This document shows positions 18,914-27,570 of a stretch of DNA of 64,000 nucleotides, piece by piece. This DNA is from Streptomyces sp. SM11 (GTDB taxonomy: Bacteria > Actinomycetota > Actinomycetes > Streptomycetales > Streptomycetaceae): positions 1 through 64,000 of the forward strand of contig NZ_NEUE01000118.1 of the NCBI RefSeq assembly GCF_002910905.1. The letters are read 5' to 3'. Under the pieces are notes generated by a model. The model did not search any database, was not told the DNA's origin, and saw only the letters and a program-made list of their open reading frames with translations. A program made the translations under genes and the position numbers. Position 1 is the first letter of the stretch. Each line of letters opens with the position of its first letter.

Positions 18914-19540
18914 TCAGACCGTGACCAGGTTGTCCGGCGCGCGGCGCGGGCGGCGGAAGAAGAAGGCCGCCGCCACACCGCCGGCCAGCCCGAAGAGGTG
19001 GCCCTGCCAGCTGACGCCCGACTGGGTGGGCAGGACGCCCCACAGCAGCGAGCCGTAGACCACGGCGACGCCGATGCCTATGAGGACGTCCCAGGGGCGG
19101 CGGTCCACGAAGCCGCGGACCAGCAGATAGCCGAGCAGTCCGAAGACCACGCCGGACGCGCCGAGCGTCACCGTGTTCTCCGGGGCGGTCAGCCAGACAC
19201 CGAGGCCGCTGACCAGGATGATCGTCACGACGACGGCGGCGAACCGGCGCAGCCCCGCGAAGGCCGCGATGAAGCCGAGGACCAGCAGCGGGACACTGTT
19301 GGAGGCCACGTGCTCCCAGCCGCTGTGCAGGAACGCGGCGGGCACCACGTCCCGCAGCTCCGCCATCTCGCGCGGGCTGATGCCGTAGGTGTCCAGGGCG
19401 TGGCCCGTGGCCGTGTCGATGCCTTCGAGGGCCCACAGGAGGGCCACCCAGGCCGCCATCAGGATTCCGGCGGTCAGGGCCCGCGCGCCGCCGGTGGCGC
19501 CGTTGTCCGTGGTGCGGTCGGTGGTCCAGTAGTCGCCCAT
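18914..19540 (-). CDS. Rhomboid-family intramembrane serine protease
   Basis: 208 residues with six predicted helices. The catalytic serine is in LGASGVVFG (Ser 129) and the histidine in WQGHLFGLAGG (His 181). The oxyanion-side motif HSGWEHVASN (His 72, Asn 81) is also present, so the protein should be active. Substrate unknown. It lies convergent to mqnP with a 22-base gap and divergent from ubiX, and looks like an unrelated gene between the menaquinone genes. Confidence 0.9.
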   Translation of the reverse strand: MGDYWTTDRTTDNGATGGARALTAGILMAAWVALLWALEGIDTATGHALDTYGISPREMAELRDVVPAAFLHSGWEHVASNSVPLLVLGFIAAFAGLRRFAAVVVTIILVSGLGVWLTAPENTVTLGASGVVFGLLGYLLVRGFVDRRPWDVLIGIGVAVVYGSLLWGVLPTQSGVSWQGHLFGLAGGVAAAFFFRRPRRAPDNLVTV

Positions 19541-19661
19541 GGTCTGCCCCTGCCCCCGGGTTGCCCGTCACTGGGTGAACGTGCGGGGCGCCTGCCCGGT
19601 TCCGGGTGCTGGGTGCGGGAGCGTGCCGGATAGGCTCGCAGTTGTGGAATCCAGGAATTCA

Positions 19662-20348
19662 GTGACTCAGCAGCAGCGGCGGCCTTGGATTGTCGGGGTG
19701 TCCGGCGCTTCGGGTACCCCGTTCGCGGCCGCCGTTCTGCGCGGGCTCCTGGCGGCCGGTGAGAGCGTGGATCTGGTGGTGAGCCGGGCCTCGCGGCTCA
19801 CGCTGCTGGACGAGACCGGCATCGCGTTCCGGGACGGGCACTGGCGCGAGGATCTGCGGGCCTGGCTGGACCGTGGTGCCGACGGGAAGCCGGACGCGTT
19901 CGCGGTGGGGGCCGCGGAGCTGGAGCGCGTACGCCATTGGCCGGCCGGGGATCTGGCGGCCGGGCCGTCCTCCGGGTCGTACCCGGCGAAGGGGATGCTG
20001 ATCGTGCCGGCCTCGACGGCCTGTGTGGCCGGAGTGGCCCTCGGTCTGTCGAAGGATCTGCTCCAGCGGGCCGCGAGTGTGACGCTCAAGGAGCGCCGCC
20101 TGCTCGTCGTCGCGGTGCGCGAGACCCCGCTGAGCGGCCAGACGCTGAAGCAGATGGTGGCCCTGGACGAGGCGGGCGCGGTCGTGCTGCCCGCCTCTCC
20201 GGCGTTCTACGCGGGTGCGACGCACATCCAGGACCTGGTGGATTTCGTCGCGGGGCGGGTGCTGGACGCGGCAGGCGTGCCGCACCTGCTGTACCGCCGC
20301 TGGGAAGGAGAGCTCGGTGGCCGCTCCCGCAACCCGGGAGATCGATAG
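19662..20348 (+). CDS. ubiX: UbiX-family flavin prenyltransferase
   Basis: Makes prenylated FMN, the cofactor of UbiD enzymes, from FMN and dimethylallyl phosphate. About 228 residues. The N-terminal flavin-binding WIVGVSGASGTPFAAAVL motif starts near residue 8, and PASTACVAGVALGLSKDLLQ and RRLLVVAVRETPLS are further family motifs. I chose GTG 19662 because AGGA lies 6 bases upstream; GTG 19644, in frame, has no ribosome site. It belongs functionally with ubiD and mqnP even though rhomboid separates them. Confidence 0.92.
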   Translation: MTQQQRRPWIVGVSGASGTPFAAAVLRGLLAAGESVDLVVSRASRLTLLDETGIAFRDGHWREDLRAWLDRGADGKPDAFAVGAAELERVRHWPAGDLAAGPSSGSYPAKGMLIVPASTACVAGVALGLSKDLLQRAASVTLKERRLLVVAVRETPLSGQTLKQMVALDEAGAVVLPASPAFYAGATHIQDLVDFVAGRVLDAAGVPHLLYRRWEGELGGRSRNPGDR

Positions 20349-20355
20349 GTCCTGG

Positions 20356-20490
20356 TCAGCGCTTCTTGTGCGCGCGGGGGGCGCGGGTCTTGTCGGCGCG
20401 GTGCGCGGCGGCGGGCTGGTGGGCACGCGAGCGGTTGGCCAGGTCCTGCAGCTCGCGCATCCGGGCGTAGGCCATCTCGATCGTGTACAC
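20356..20490 (-). CDS. Small basic protein of unknown function
   Basis: About 44 residues from GTG 20490 (VYTIEMAYARMRELQDLANR), chosen because AGGAG lies 11 bases upstream; GTG 20502 and ATG 20475 are alternatives. The first half forms an amphipathic helix and the C-terminus is basic (KTRAPRAHKKR). It starts next to the divergently transcribed Lrp gene and converges on ubiX with 7 bases between. No named family recognised. The helical N-terminus with a basic tail would fit an RNA- or DNA-binding micro-protein; that is a guess. Confidence 0.55.
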   Translation of the reverse strand: MYTIEMAYARMRELQDLANRSRAHQPAAAHRADKTRAPRAHKKR

Positions 20491-20623
20491 GGTGAAGTTC
20501 ACTCCTGAAGATTCGAAAGCGTTTCTTGGATGTTCTAGAAGATTTGCAGGGTGTGATCCCTGCATGCCTTAGATTCTACACGTAAACTCGCGGTACTGCT
20601 GAACAATGGAAGGTCTCAGTCAT

Positions 20624-21079
20624 ATGGACGCGGTGGACAGGCAGCTCATCCAGGCCCTCAGGGAGAACGGCAGGGCCTCGTACGCCGAGCTGGGACGGCT
20701 CGTGGGGCTCTCCGGGCCCAGCGTCACCGACCGCATCAACCGGCTGGAAACCGCCGGGGTCATCACCGGCTACCGCGCCACCGTCGACTCCGCGTCGCTC
20801 GGCCTCGGCGTGACCGCGCTGATCGGGATCTCGCTCTCGGACGCGGCCGACCACCAGGACGTGGCGGTCCGGCTGAAGGACCTCGCGGAGATCGAGGACT
20901 GCTGGTTCATCGCGGGCGACGACTCGTACATGCTCAAGGTCCGGGTCGGTGACGTGGACGGCCTGGAGAAGACGATTCGGCGCCTCAGCGGCACGAAGGG
21001 GGTCTCGCGGACCCGGACGACGATCGTGCTCTCCACCAAGTGGGAGAACCGGGTCGGAGAACTCCCGGAAGAGGCGTAG
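20624..21079 (+). CDS. Lrp/AsnC-family transcriptional regulator
   Basis: 151 residues from ATG 20624, preceded by GAAGG at 10 bases; the ATG at 20606 lacks a ribosome site. The N-terminal winged helix is MDAVDRQLIQALRENGRASY with recognition region LVGLSGPSVTDRINRLE (about 26-42). A RAM ligand-binding domain follows (about 65-145). Such proteins act as oligomers sensing amino acids. The position just before mqnE and divergent from a small gene suggests local regulation of menaquinone genes, unproven. Confidence 0.9.
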   Translation: MDAVDRQLIQALRENGRASYAELGRLVGLSGPSVTDRINRLETAGVITGYRATVDSASLGLGVTALIGISLSDAADHQDVAVRLKDLAEIEDCWFIAGDDSYMLKVRVGDVDGLEKTIRRLSGTKGVSRTRTTIVLSTKWENRVGELPEEA

Positions 21080-21174
21080 GCGCGGAGCGCCGTAAAGGGG
21101 GCCCCTCCCGCCCGAAGGGTGGGGGAGTACGGTTGGTCGGAGTCTGAATACACGGAGAAATGGGAGGCGGCCTA

Positions 21175-22338
21175 GTGGACGCGGGACTCAAGCGCGAGCT
21201 GGAGGAGAAGGTCCGGGCCGGCGAGCGGCTGACCCGCGAGGACGGGATCGCCCTCTACGAGTCCGACGACCTGGCGTGGCTGGGCGGGCTGGCGCACGAG
21301 GTGCGCATGCGCAAGAACGGCGACGTGGTGCACTTCAACGTCAACCGTCACCTCAACATGACCAACGTGTGCACCGCCTCGTGCGCGTACTGCTCGTTCC
21401 AGCGCAAGCCGGGCGAGAAGGACGCGTACACGATGCGCATCGAGGAGGCCGTCCGCCTCGCCAAGGCGATGGAGGGCGAGAACCTCACCGAGCTGCACAT
21501 CGTCAACGGGCTCCACCCGACCCTCCCGTGGCGCTACTACCCGCGTTCGCTCAGCGCGCTGAAGGAAGCCCTGCCGGACGTCGCGCTGAAGGCGTTCACG
21601 GCGACGGAGATCCACCACTTCGAGACGATCTCCGGCCTCTCGGCCTCCGAGATCCTCGACGAGCTGATCGAGGCCGGTCTCGAATCGCTGACCGGCGGCG
21701 GCGCGGAGATCTTCGACTGGGAGGTCCGCCAGCACATCGTCGACCACCGCACCCACTGGGAGGACTGGTCGCGCATCCACCGCCTCGCGCACGAGAAGGG
21801 GCTCAAGACCCCCGCGACGATGCTGTACGGGCACATCGAGGAGCCCCGTCACCGCGTCGATCACGTACTGCGGCTGCGGGAGATGCAGGACGAGACCGGC
21901 GGCTTCCAGGTCTTCATCCCGCTGCGCTACCAGCACGACTTCGTGGACATGAAGGACGGCAAGGTCCGCAACAGGCTCCAGGCGCGCACCACGATGGCGA
22001 CCGGCGCGGAGGCGCTGAAGACCTTCGCGGTCTCCCGGCTGCTCTTCGACAACGTGCCGCACGTCAAGGTGTTCTGGGTGATGCACGGCGTGCAGACCGC
22101 CCAGCTCGCGCTGCAGCACGGTGCGGACGACATGGACGGCTCGGTCGTCGAGTACAAGATCACGCACGACGCCGACGACTTCGGCACGCCGAACAAGCTC
22201 GGCCGTGAGGATCTGCTGGACCTGATCCGCGACGCCGGTTTCCGGCCGGTCGAACGGAACACCCGGTACGAGATCCTGCGCGAGTACCCGGGCCCGGAGG
22301 CGGGCCGGCGCGAGTCGCCGCAGCCGATGCGCGTCTGA
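21175..22338 (+). CDS. mqnE: Aminofutalosine synthase MqnE (radical SAM)
   Basis: 387 residues. Joins 3-[(1-carboxyvinyl)oxy]benzoate to S-adenosylmethionine to give aminodeoxyfutalosine, an early step of the futalosine menaquinone route. The [4Fe-4S] motif CTASCAYC has Cys 66, 70 and 73. Family motifs include NRHLNMTNVC before the cluster and GGGAEIFDWEVRQHIV near 176-191. GTG 21175 has GGGAGG 7 bases upstream and is preferred over ATG 21160. A hairpin terminator follows. The earlier and middle genes of the pathway (mqnA, mqnC, mqnD, mqnB) are not in this window. Confidence 0.95.
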   Translation: MDAGLKRELEEKVRAGERLTREDGIALYESDDLAWLGGLAHEVRMRKNGDVVHFNVNRHLNMTNVCTASCAYCSFQRKPGEKDAYTMRIEEAVRLAKAMEGENLTELHIVNGLHPTLPWRYYPRSLSALKEALPDVALKAFTATEIHHFETISGLSASEILDELIEAGLESLTGGGAEIFDWEVRQHIVDHRTHWEDWSRIHRLAHEKGLKTPATMLYGHIEEPRHRVDHVLRLREMQDETGGFQVFIPLRYQHDFVDMKDGKVRNRLQARTTMATGAEALKTFAVSRLLFDNVPHVKVFWVMHGVQTAQLALQHGADDMDGSVVEYKITHDADDFGTPNKLGREDLLDLIRDAGFRPVERNTRYEILREYPGPEAGRRESPQPMRV

Positions 22339-22365
22339 CGCGCACCCCGCCCGACCCGCTCCGAA

Positions 22366-22401
22366 GGAAAGCCCCGGCCGTTGCCCCGACCGGGGCTTTC
22401 C
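22366..22401 (+). terminator. Hairpin terminator after mqnE
   Basis: Perfect 12-bp arms GGAAAGCCCCGG (22366-22377) and CCGGGGCTTTCC (22390-22401), 28 bases after the stop codon. Confidence 0.85.
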
Positions 22402-22556
22402 CGTGTTCGGGCCACCGGGCAGGGACGCTGGGCAGGGACGCCGGGTCGAGACGCCGGGCCGGGGCGTTCCTTCGGAGCGGGAACGACTTCCGGCCCGCCT
22501 TCCCGTGTTGCGGAAACGGGTTGAGCCGAGCGATGCGTAATGGCTAGTCTGCCTCT

Positions 22557-23093
22557 ATGGCACTTACATTCGAGCTGGATCCCGACTTCACCCCCGCCCT
22601 GCGCGACGGCATCACCGCCCTCTGGGCCGATGTCACCAACGCGGGCGGCGCTGTCGGCTTCGTCCCGCCCGTCACGGCCGAGGAGGTCCGGCCCGATCTG
22701 CTCAAGCACCTGGTCGCCATTGAGCAGGGCCGCACCCGGCTGCTCGTCGGCCGCGACGAGGACGGCGTTGTCGCCGCCACCGCCTTCCTCACCCTCAACG
22801 AACACCGGCTGCTGCGGCACTGGCTGTGGCTCTACACCGTCATGGTCCACCCCCGGCACCAGGGCAAGGGGTACGGCCGCGACCTCATGGCCGCCACCGC
22901 CGACGCCGCCCGTTCCATCGAGGACATCGAGGCGATCCGCCTCACCTGCCGGGGCGGCACCGGCGCCGACCGCTTCTACGCCGCCTGCGGATACAAGGAG
23001 GTCGGCCGGGTGCCGGGCGGGATCCGGGTCGCACCCGGCGACGACCGGGACGACATCGTCATGCTGCTCCCGTTGGGCCCGACGGCCTCCTGA
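22557..23093 (+). CDS. GNAT family N-acetyltransferase
   Basis: 178 residues with the acetyl-CoA binding motif VMVHPRHQGKGYGRDLMAA near 96-114 (Q/R-x-x-G-x-G/A). A C-terminal RFYAACGYKEVGRVPGG segment is typical of small-molecule acetyltransferases. Substrate not evident. Starts at ATG 22557 and is a single gene between the mqnE terminator and a small membrane protein. Confidence 0.87.
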   Translation: MALTFELDPDFTPALRDGITALWADVTNAGGAVGFVPPVTAEEVRPDLLKHLVAIEQGRTRLLVGRDEDGVVAATAFLTLNEHRLLRHWLWLYTVMVHPRHQGKGYGRDLMAATADAARSIEDIEAIRLTCRGGTGADRFYAACGYKEVGRVPGGIRVAPGDDRDDIVMLLPLGPTAS

Positions 23094-23203
23094 CCGACAG
23101 GACGTCCTCCGGCCCGGCAACCCCCTGAACCGAGAGAATTCGGGCCATGCTTCACTGGACGGGCAGAAGCGTGTCGAGAGTCCATGGGAAGAGAGGGTCA
23201 GCC

Positions 23204-23497
23204 GTGTCCGCTGCCAAGCCGAGCGCCTTGATCCGTTACACGGCGTTGCGCCTGCTGATCTTCGTCGGCTGCTTCCTCGCCGCCGGTGTCGCCGTCCACT
23301 TCGGTCTGGTGCCCGCAGGGCTCGGGGGCTCCAACGTCGTCTGGGTGATCCTCCTCGGCCTCCTCCTCTCCGCCCCGCTCAGCTATGTGCTGCTGCGCAG
23401 GCAGCGCGACGAGATGTCCGAGCAGATCGTCTCCACCGTCGACCGCACCAAGGCGCGCCTCGACGCCAACCGCACCCGCGAGGACGCGGTCCAGTAG
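23204..23497 (+). CDS. DUF4229-type small membrane protein
   Basis: 97 residues from GTG 23204, preceded by GAGAGGG; the longer open frame upstream has no ribosome site. Two helices lie near 12-30 (LRLLIFVGCFLAAGVAVHF) and 40-60 (VVWVILLGLLLSAPLSYVLL), followed by a basic/acidic tail that includes DEMSEQIVSTVDRTKARLD. The pattern fits the actinobacterial DUF4229 family. Function unknown. Confidence 0.8.
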   Translation: MSAAKPSALIRYTALRLLIFVGCFLAAGVAVHFGLVPAGLGGSNVVWVILLGLLLSAPLSYVLLRRQRDEMSEQIVSTVDRTKARLDANRTREDAVQ

Positions 23498-23715
23498 CGC
23501 CGGTGGTGCCACCTCGTCCAGCCGACGCGCCGGACGCGCCCGCAGGTGCCACGTAAGCTTCCTCACACGCGCACGCCGTGCGCACCCCTTCTCCGCCGGA
23601 CCCCGGGCGGGAGCCGACCGGCTCCAGCACCGGGGTCCGCGGCGTTCCTCCGCTGTTCACCGGCGCCTCTCGCTGCTTTCCGGCCGTTCCTGCCCGGCGG
23701 GGCCCTGCGCGGAGG

Positions 23716-23758
23716 TCAAAGAAGGGCTTTGAGGTTCTCAAAGTTCAAGTGTTAACGT
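23716..23758 (+). promoter_or_regulatory. Promoter with overlapping palindromic operators
   Basis: A -35 TTGAGG (23729-23734) and -10 TAACGT (23753-23758) are separated by 18 bases. A perfect palindrome CTTTGAG-GTT-CTCAAAG (23727-23743) covers the -35, and a second inverted pair TCAAAG-N5-CTTTGA (23716-23732) shares its left arm. A repressor bound here would block the promoter. The -10 ends 7 bases before the leader peptide GTG, so the transcript should be leaderless. Confidence 0.65.
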
Positions 23759-23765
23759 ATTCGAC

Positions 23766-23873
23766 GTGAAGACAGCTGTGCGCCTCCGTCATGCCGCGAG
23801 CATCCCGCTCGTGGCGCGCCTGCATGTCGATCTCTGCCGCTGTATGTCCGCGGTCTGTTGCCGCAAGATCTGA
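23766..23873 (+). CDS. Cysteine-rich leader peptide (putative attenuator)
   Basis: 35 codons from GTG 23766 to TGA 23871-23873. The core RLHVDLCRCMSAVCCRK matches the actinobacterial putative leader peptide pattern R-x-H-x-D-L-x-R ... C found before sulfur-metabolism genes, here with four Cys codons near the end (LCRC and VCC). No ribosome site precedes it, and the promoter -10 is only 7 bases away, so it is probably translated from a leaderless transcript. In mycobacteria, leaderless polycysteine ORFs act as cysteine-responsive attenuators. The next gene is the DAACS symporter 120 bases downstream. Confidence 0.7.
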   Translation: MKTAVRLRHAASIPLVARLHVDLCRCMSAVCCRKI

Positions 23874-23887
23874 TACGGCATCATGCA

Positions 23888-23915
23888 GCGGCGCCGCCCC
23901 TGACGCGGGCGCCGC
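23888..23915 (+). promoter_or_regulatory. Hairpin after the leader peptide
   Basis: Perfect 8-bp arms GCGGCGCC / GGCGCCGC around a 12-base loop, 14 bases after the leader stop. It is in the right place to be an attenuator terminator or a structure blocking access to the symporter start; which one cannot be told from sequence. Confidence 0.5.
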
Positions 23916-23992
23916 GACCCCGTCCCCGTTCCACCGCACGACCGTACGGATGCCTCCGTGCGTTCCGATGCGTTCCCAGCTGGAGTGTGTCC

Positions 23993-25363
23993 GTGTCCGC
24001 GAATCCCGCGTCCGCCGCGCCCGAGGTCGAGCAGCCCACCGGCTCCGGCCCCGGCTTCCGTATACCCAAGGTCCCGTTCTGGGCCCAGATCGTCGCCGGT
24101 CTGGTCCTCGGCGTGCTGCTCGGCTGGCTGGCCCGCAGCCAGGACCTCGGCTGGCTCGTCACCACCCTCGACGAGATCGGCTCGCTCTTCGTCCAGCTGC
24201 TGAAGCTGGCCGTCGCACCGCTGGTCTTCTTCGCGATCCTCGTGTCGATCACCAACCTGCGCCAGGTCAACAACGCCGCCCGGCTCGCGACCCGCACCCT
24301 GCTCTGGTTCATGATCACCTCGCTGATCGCGGTCGGCATCGGCCTGACCATCGGCCTGCTCACCAACCCGGGCTCCGGCACCGGCCTCACGCCGAAGGAC
24401 GGCAAGCTCTCCGACACCAAGGGCAGCTGGATCGACTTCCTGACCGGCATCGTCCCGGACAACGTGATCACACCGTTCACCGAGCTGAACGTGCTCCAGA
24501 TCGTGTTCATGGCGGCCGTCGCCGGTATCGCCGCCCTCAAGCTCGGCGACAAGGCCAAGCCGATCCTCACCCTCAGCCAGTCGGTCCTGGAGCTGCTCCA
24601 GAAGGCCCTGTGGTGGGTCATCCGCCTCGCCCCGATCGGCACCGTCGGCCTCATCGGCTACGCCATCGCCGACTACGGCTGGGACCTCATCGGCAAGTAC
24701 GCGACGTTCACCGCCGACGTCTACATCGGCTGCGCCCTGGTGATGTTCGGTGTCTACCCGCTGCTCCTGGCCACCGTCGCCAAGGTCAGCCCGCTCCAGT
24801 TCTTCAAGGGCGCCTGGCCCGCGATCCAGCTCGCCTTCGTCTCCCGCTCCTCGGTCGGCACCATGCCGGTCACCCAGCGGGTCACCGAGCGCCTCGGTGT
24901 TCCGAAGGAGTACGCCTCCTTCGCCGTCCCGTTCGGCGCGACCACGAAGATGGACGGCTGCGCCGCGATCTACCCGGCGCTGGCGGCGATCTTCATCGCG
25001 CAGATCTTCGACGTGCAGCTGGGCATCGGTGACTACCTCCTGATCGCCTTCGTCTCGGTGATCGGCTCGGCGGCCACCGCCGGTCTCACCGGCGCGACGG
25101 TCATGCTGACCCTCACCCTGTCCACGCTGGGGCTCCCCCTGGAGGGTGTCGGCCTGCTGATGGCCATCGACCCGATCCTGGACATGATGCGCACCGCCAC
25201 CAACGTGGCCGGCCAGGCGCTGATCCCGGTGATCGTCTCGGCGCGGGAGAAGATCCTCGACCACGACGCGTACAACTCGGCCTCGTCCTCCCCGATCGAC
25301 TCCTTCGGCCAGGACGACGTCCGCGAGGCGGAGCAGAAGGCGACCTTGCCGGTCCCCGCGTAG
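23993..25363 (+). CDS. Dicarboxylate/amino acid:cation symporter (DAACS family)
   Basis: 456 residues from GTG 23993 with GGAG 7 bases upstream. Family features are the helix-3 region LFVQLLKLAVAPLVFFAI near 64-81, the serine-rich re-entrant loop AFVSRSSVGTMPVT near 281-294, the TKMDG motif near 319-323, and DPILDMMRTATNVAGQAL near 394-411 (the NMDGT and substrate-binding helices). The family imports glutamate, aspartate, C4-dicarboxylates or, for TcyP, cystine. The cysteine-rich leader peptide upstream makes cystine or another sulfur compound a reasonable candidate substrate; this is inference. Confidence 0.92.
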   Translation: MSANPASAAPEVEQPTGSGPGFRIPKVPFWAQIVAGLVLGVLLGWLARSQDLGWLVTTLDEIGSLFVQLLKLAVAPLVFFAILVSITNLRQVNNAARLATRTLLWFMITSLIAVGIGLTIGLLTNPGSGTGLTPKDGKLSDTKGSWIDFLTGIVPDNVITPFTELNVLQIVFMAAVAGIAALKLGDKAKPILTLSQSVLELLQKALWWVIRLAPIGTVGLIGYAIADYGWDLIGKYATFTADVYIGCALVMFGVYPLLLATVAKVSPLQFFKGAWPAIQLAFVSRSSVGTMPVTQRVTERLGVPKEYASFAVPFGATTKMDGCAAIYPALAAIFIAQIFDVQLGIGDYLLIAFVSVIGSAATAGLTGATVMLTLTLSTLGLPLEGVGLLMAIDPILDMMRTATNVAGQALIPVIVSAREKILDHDAYNSASSSPIDSFGQDDVREAEQKATLPVPA

Positions 25364-25386
25364 CCCCGCGGGCGGCACACGCCCCG

Positions 25387-25440
25387 CACGACCGAGCCCC
25401 CCGGCCCACGTTCGTAACGTGGGCCGGGGGCTCGGTCGTG
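25387..25440. terminator. Bidirectional hairpin terminator
   Basis: Long inverted repeat with arms of about 25 bases beginning CACGACCGAG, a single bulged C and a 3-base loop, between the symporter and the convergent hydrolase gene. Confidence 0.85.
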
Positions 25441-25452
25441 TTCTCCGTACGG

Positions 25453-26712
25453 TCAGGGGCGCTGGAAGAGAACCTCGGGGTTGGCCGGGGTCGGGCCGTC
25501 CAGCAGCCGGGCCGGCCGGCCGCGCAGGCTCCGGTCGAAGAAGGCGGTCACGTAACTCCGGGTGATCGTGGTGGAACGGGTGGCGGAGAGCGGTGCGTCC
25601 GGGTCCACGAGGCCGAGCTGCTCCCCGATCTCCGGTGTGTCCGTGAACGTGAAGTGCCCGGAGTCCCGCACCGTCAGCCACCGCTTCCAGTCGTCCAGCC
25701 GGTCCCAGCCCTCGTCCCAGGACGTGTCGCCGGCGCCGGGGCGGTGGTCGGGGTCGGTCCCCAGCATCAGGAACGGCCGCCCGTCCAGGCCCCGGACGGG
25801 AGCCGGGTCGAAGAACGTGCCGTCCATATTGAGGCCCGCGTCCACCCGGCGGTCGGCGGCCATCGTGGAGGCGGCCGCGTTGCCCCCGATGGAGTGGCCC
25901 GCCATGCCCACCCGGTGCGGATCGATCGTCCGGGCGTGCCGCCATGCCGGACGCGGGCCCGTCAGCCGGTCCAGCAGGAACGAGAAGTCGGCGGCCCGCC
26001 CGGCGGAGACGGCGGCCAGGACCTTCCGCCGCCCGGCGTCGTCGGGCTGCTCGTCCACCGCGTCGCAGGCCGCACAGGTGAGGACCCGCCCGTCGGGCAG
26101 CTCCGTGCCGGTCGTCTCGTACGGGTGGTCCGCGGTCGCCACGACGTAACCCCGGCTCGCCAGTTCCTCCGCGAGCCCGGTCAGCGTGGCCCGCGGCGTG
26201 CCGAAGCCGGGGGAGAGCAGGACCAGCGGGAAGCGCCCCGGGGCCGGCCGGGCGGCCGTACGCGCGTGGGTCCGGGCGGCGCCGACCAGTCCGGGCCATT
26301 CCGGGTCGTCGAGCCCGCGTTGTGCGAGCATCAGCCGGGCCTCTTCCTCCGCCATGTACGGGGCCGGGGCACCGCCGCTGCCTGGGCGGGCCGGGTAGTG
26401 CAGCGACACCAGCAACCGGCGCGGCCCAGCGGCCGGTACCCAGGGGTCGGGGCGCGCGTGGTCGGTCAGGAACAGGGTGTCGCGGCCGGTGGCGTACGGG
26501 CCGGTGGGGCGGGGAAGCGTCAGCGCGGACGGTACGGCGAGGTCGCCGGGAGCGGGAGCAGCGGCGGTAGCGGCAGGGGATAAGGCGGCGGCCGGCGCCG
26601 GCGCCCGACCGGACGCCGTGGCGGGCGCGGCCGTTCCGCCCAGGGCTGCCAGAGTGGCCAGGGCGAGCACCGCGGCGGTCACGGCCGGTCTGTTACGAAG
26701 AAGGAGCGACAT
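25453..26712 (-). CDS. Secreted alpha/beta hydrolase, PAF-acetylhydrolase-like lipase
   Basis: 419 residues from ATG 26712. An N-terminal signal (MSLLLRNRPAVTAAVLALAT, then an Ala-rich stretch with a likely AxA cleavage site near 33) indicates export. The nucleophile elbow GHSIGGNAA (Ser about 270) follows a conserved HPYETTGTELPDGR loop, and the late His is in RDSGHFTFTDTPE near 350-362. The architecture fits the platelet-activating-factor acetylhydrolase/dienelactone-type hydrolases. It is divergent from the TetR gene. Substrate unknown. Confidence 0.83.
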   Translation of the reverse strand: MSLLLRNRPAVTAAVLALATLAALGGTAAPATASGRAPAPAAALSPAATAAAPAPGDLAVPSALTLPRPTGPYATGRDTLFLTDHARPDPWVPAAGPRRLLVSLHYPARPGSGGAPAPYMAEEEARLMLAQRGLDDPEWPGLVGAARTHARTAARPAPGRFPLVLLSPGFGTPRATLTGLAEELASRGYVVATADHPYETTGTELPDGRVLTCAACDAVDEQPDDAGRRKVLAAVSAGRAADFSFLLDRLTGPRPAWRHARTIDPHRVGMAGHSIGGNAAASTMAADRRVDAGLNMDGTFFDPAPVRGLDGRPFLMLGTDPDHRPGAGDTSWDEGWDRLDDWKRWLTVRDSGHFTFTDTPEIGEQLGLVDPDAPLSATRSTTITRSYVTAFFDRSLRGRPARLLDGPTPANPEVLFQRP

Positions 26713-26913
26713 GCCCGCAAAGCTAGACGGGTGGCCGACCCGGCACATCGGACGCCAGGTGGAGCCGGTGTCGGACCGGGGGAGGACCCCTCCTCGTCCG
26801 CCGGTAGCAACAGGCCATCCTTCCCGCAGGTGATCGCTCCCTGCGACGCCGGGCCGCGCGCCGCCGTACTCTGGGCGGTGAGCAGGGCAGTGGGGGCGGG
26901 GAGGAAGCCGGAC

Positions 26914-27555
26914 GTGGGTGCAGTGAAGAGCAAACGGATGCCGCGCGCCGTGCGCGAGCAGCAGATGATGGACGCGGCGGTGCGGACCTTCGGGCAGCGC
27001 GGCTACCGGGCCGCCTCGATGGACGAGATCGCGGAGCTGGCGGGCGTCTCCAAACCGTTGGTCTACCTGTACCTGAATTCCAAGGAAGAGCTGTTCTCCG
27101 CCTGCATCCGCCGTGAGGCGAAGGCCCTGCTGGAGGCGGTCCGGGCCGGGGCGGAGCCGGGGCTGCCCGCCGACGGCCAACTGTGGTCGGGGTTGCGGGC
27201 GTTCTTCGTCCACACCGCCGAGAACCCGGACGGCTGGTCGGTCCTGCACCGCCAGGCACGCTCGCACGGGGAGCCGTTCGTCAGCGAGGTCGGCTCCATG
27301 CGGGCCGAGATCGTCGCGTTCGTCACCAGCCTGATCGGGGCCGCCGCCCGCGAGGCCCACAGCGACCCCGCACTCGCGGACCGGGACGTGGCTGGCCTCG
27401 CCCAGGCCCTGGTGGGGGCCGCGGAGTCACTGGCGGGCTGGGCCAACGACACCCCGGACGTCTCGGCGAAGGAGGCCGCGGCGACCCTGATGAACTTCGC
27501 CTGGGCGGGCCTGGAGAACCTGATGCACGCCCGTCCCTGGACGCCTCCGGCCTGA
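26914..27555 (+). CDS. TetR/AcrR-family regulator
   Basis: 213 residues from GTG 26914, preceded by GGAGGAAG at 6 bases; the open frame upstream is not conserved-looking. The helix-turn-helix is QQMMDAAVRTFGQRGYRAAS then MDEIAELAGVSKPLVYLYLN (about 12-52). The ligand domain follows, with the tail MNFAWAGLENLMHARPW. Its location beside the maoC-fabG/thiolase genes makes it a candidate for binding the TTACTC-GAGTAA palindromes at 29782-29811. Confidence 0.88.
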   Translation: MGAVKSKRMPRAVREQQMMDAAVRTFGQRGYRAASMDEIAELAGVSKPLVYLYLNSKEELFSACIRREAKALLEAVRAGAEPGLPADGQLWSGLRAFFVHTAENPDGWSVLHRQARSHGEPFVSEVGSMRAEIVAFVTSLIGAAAREAHSDPALADRDVAGLAQALVGAAESLAGWANDTPDVSAKEAAATLMNFAWAGLENLMHARPWTPPA

Positions 27556-27570
27556 TCCGGACGACACCCC

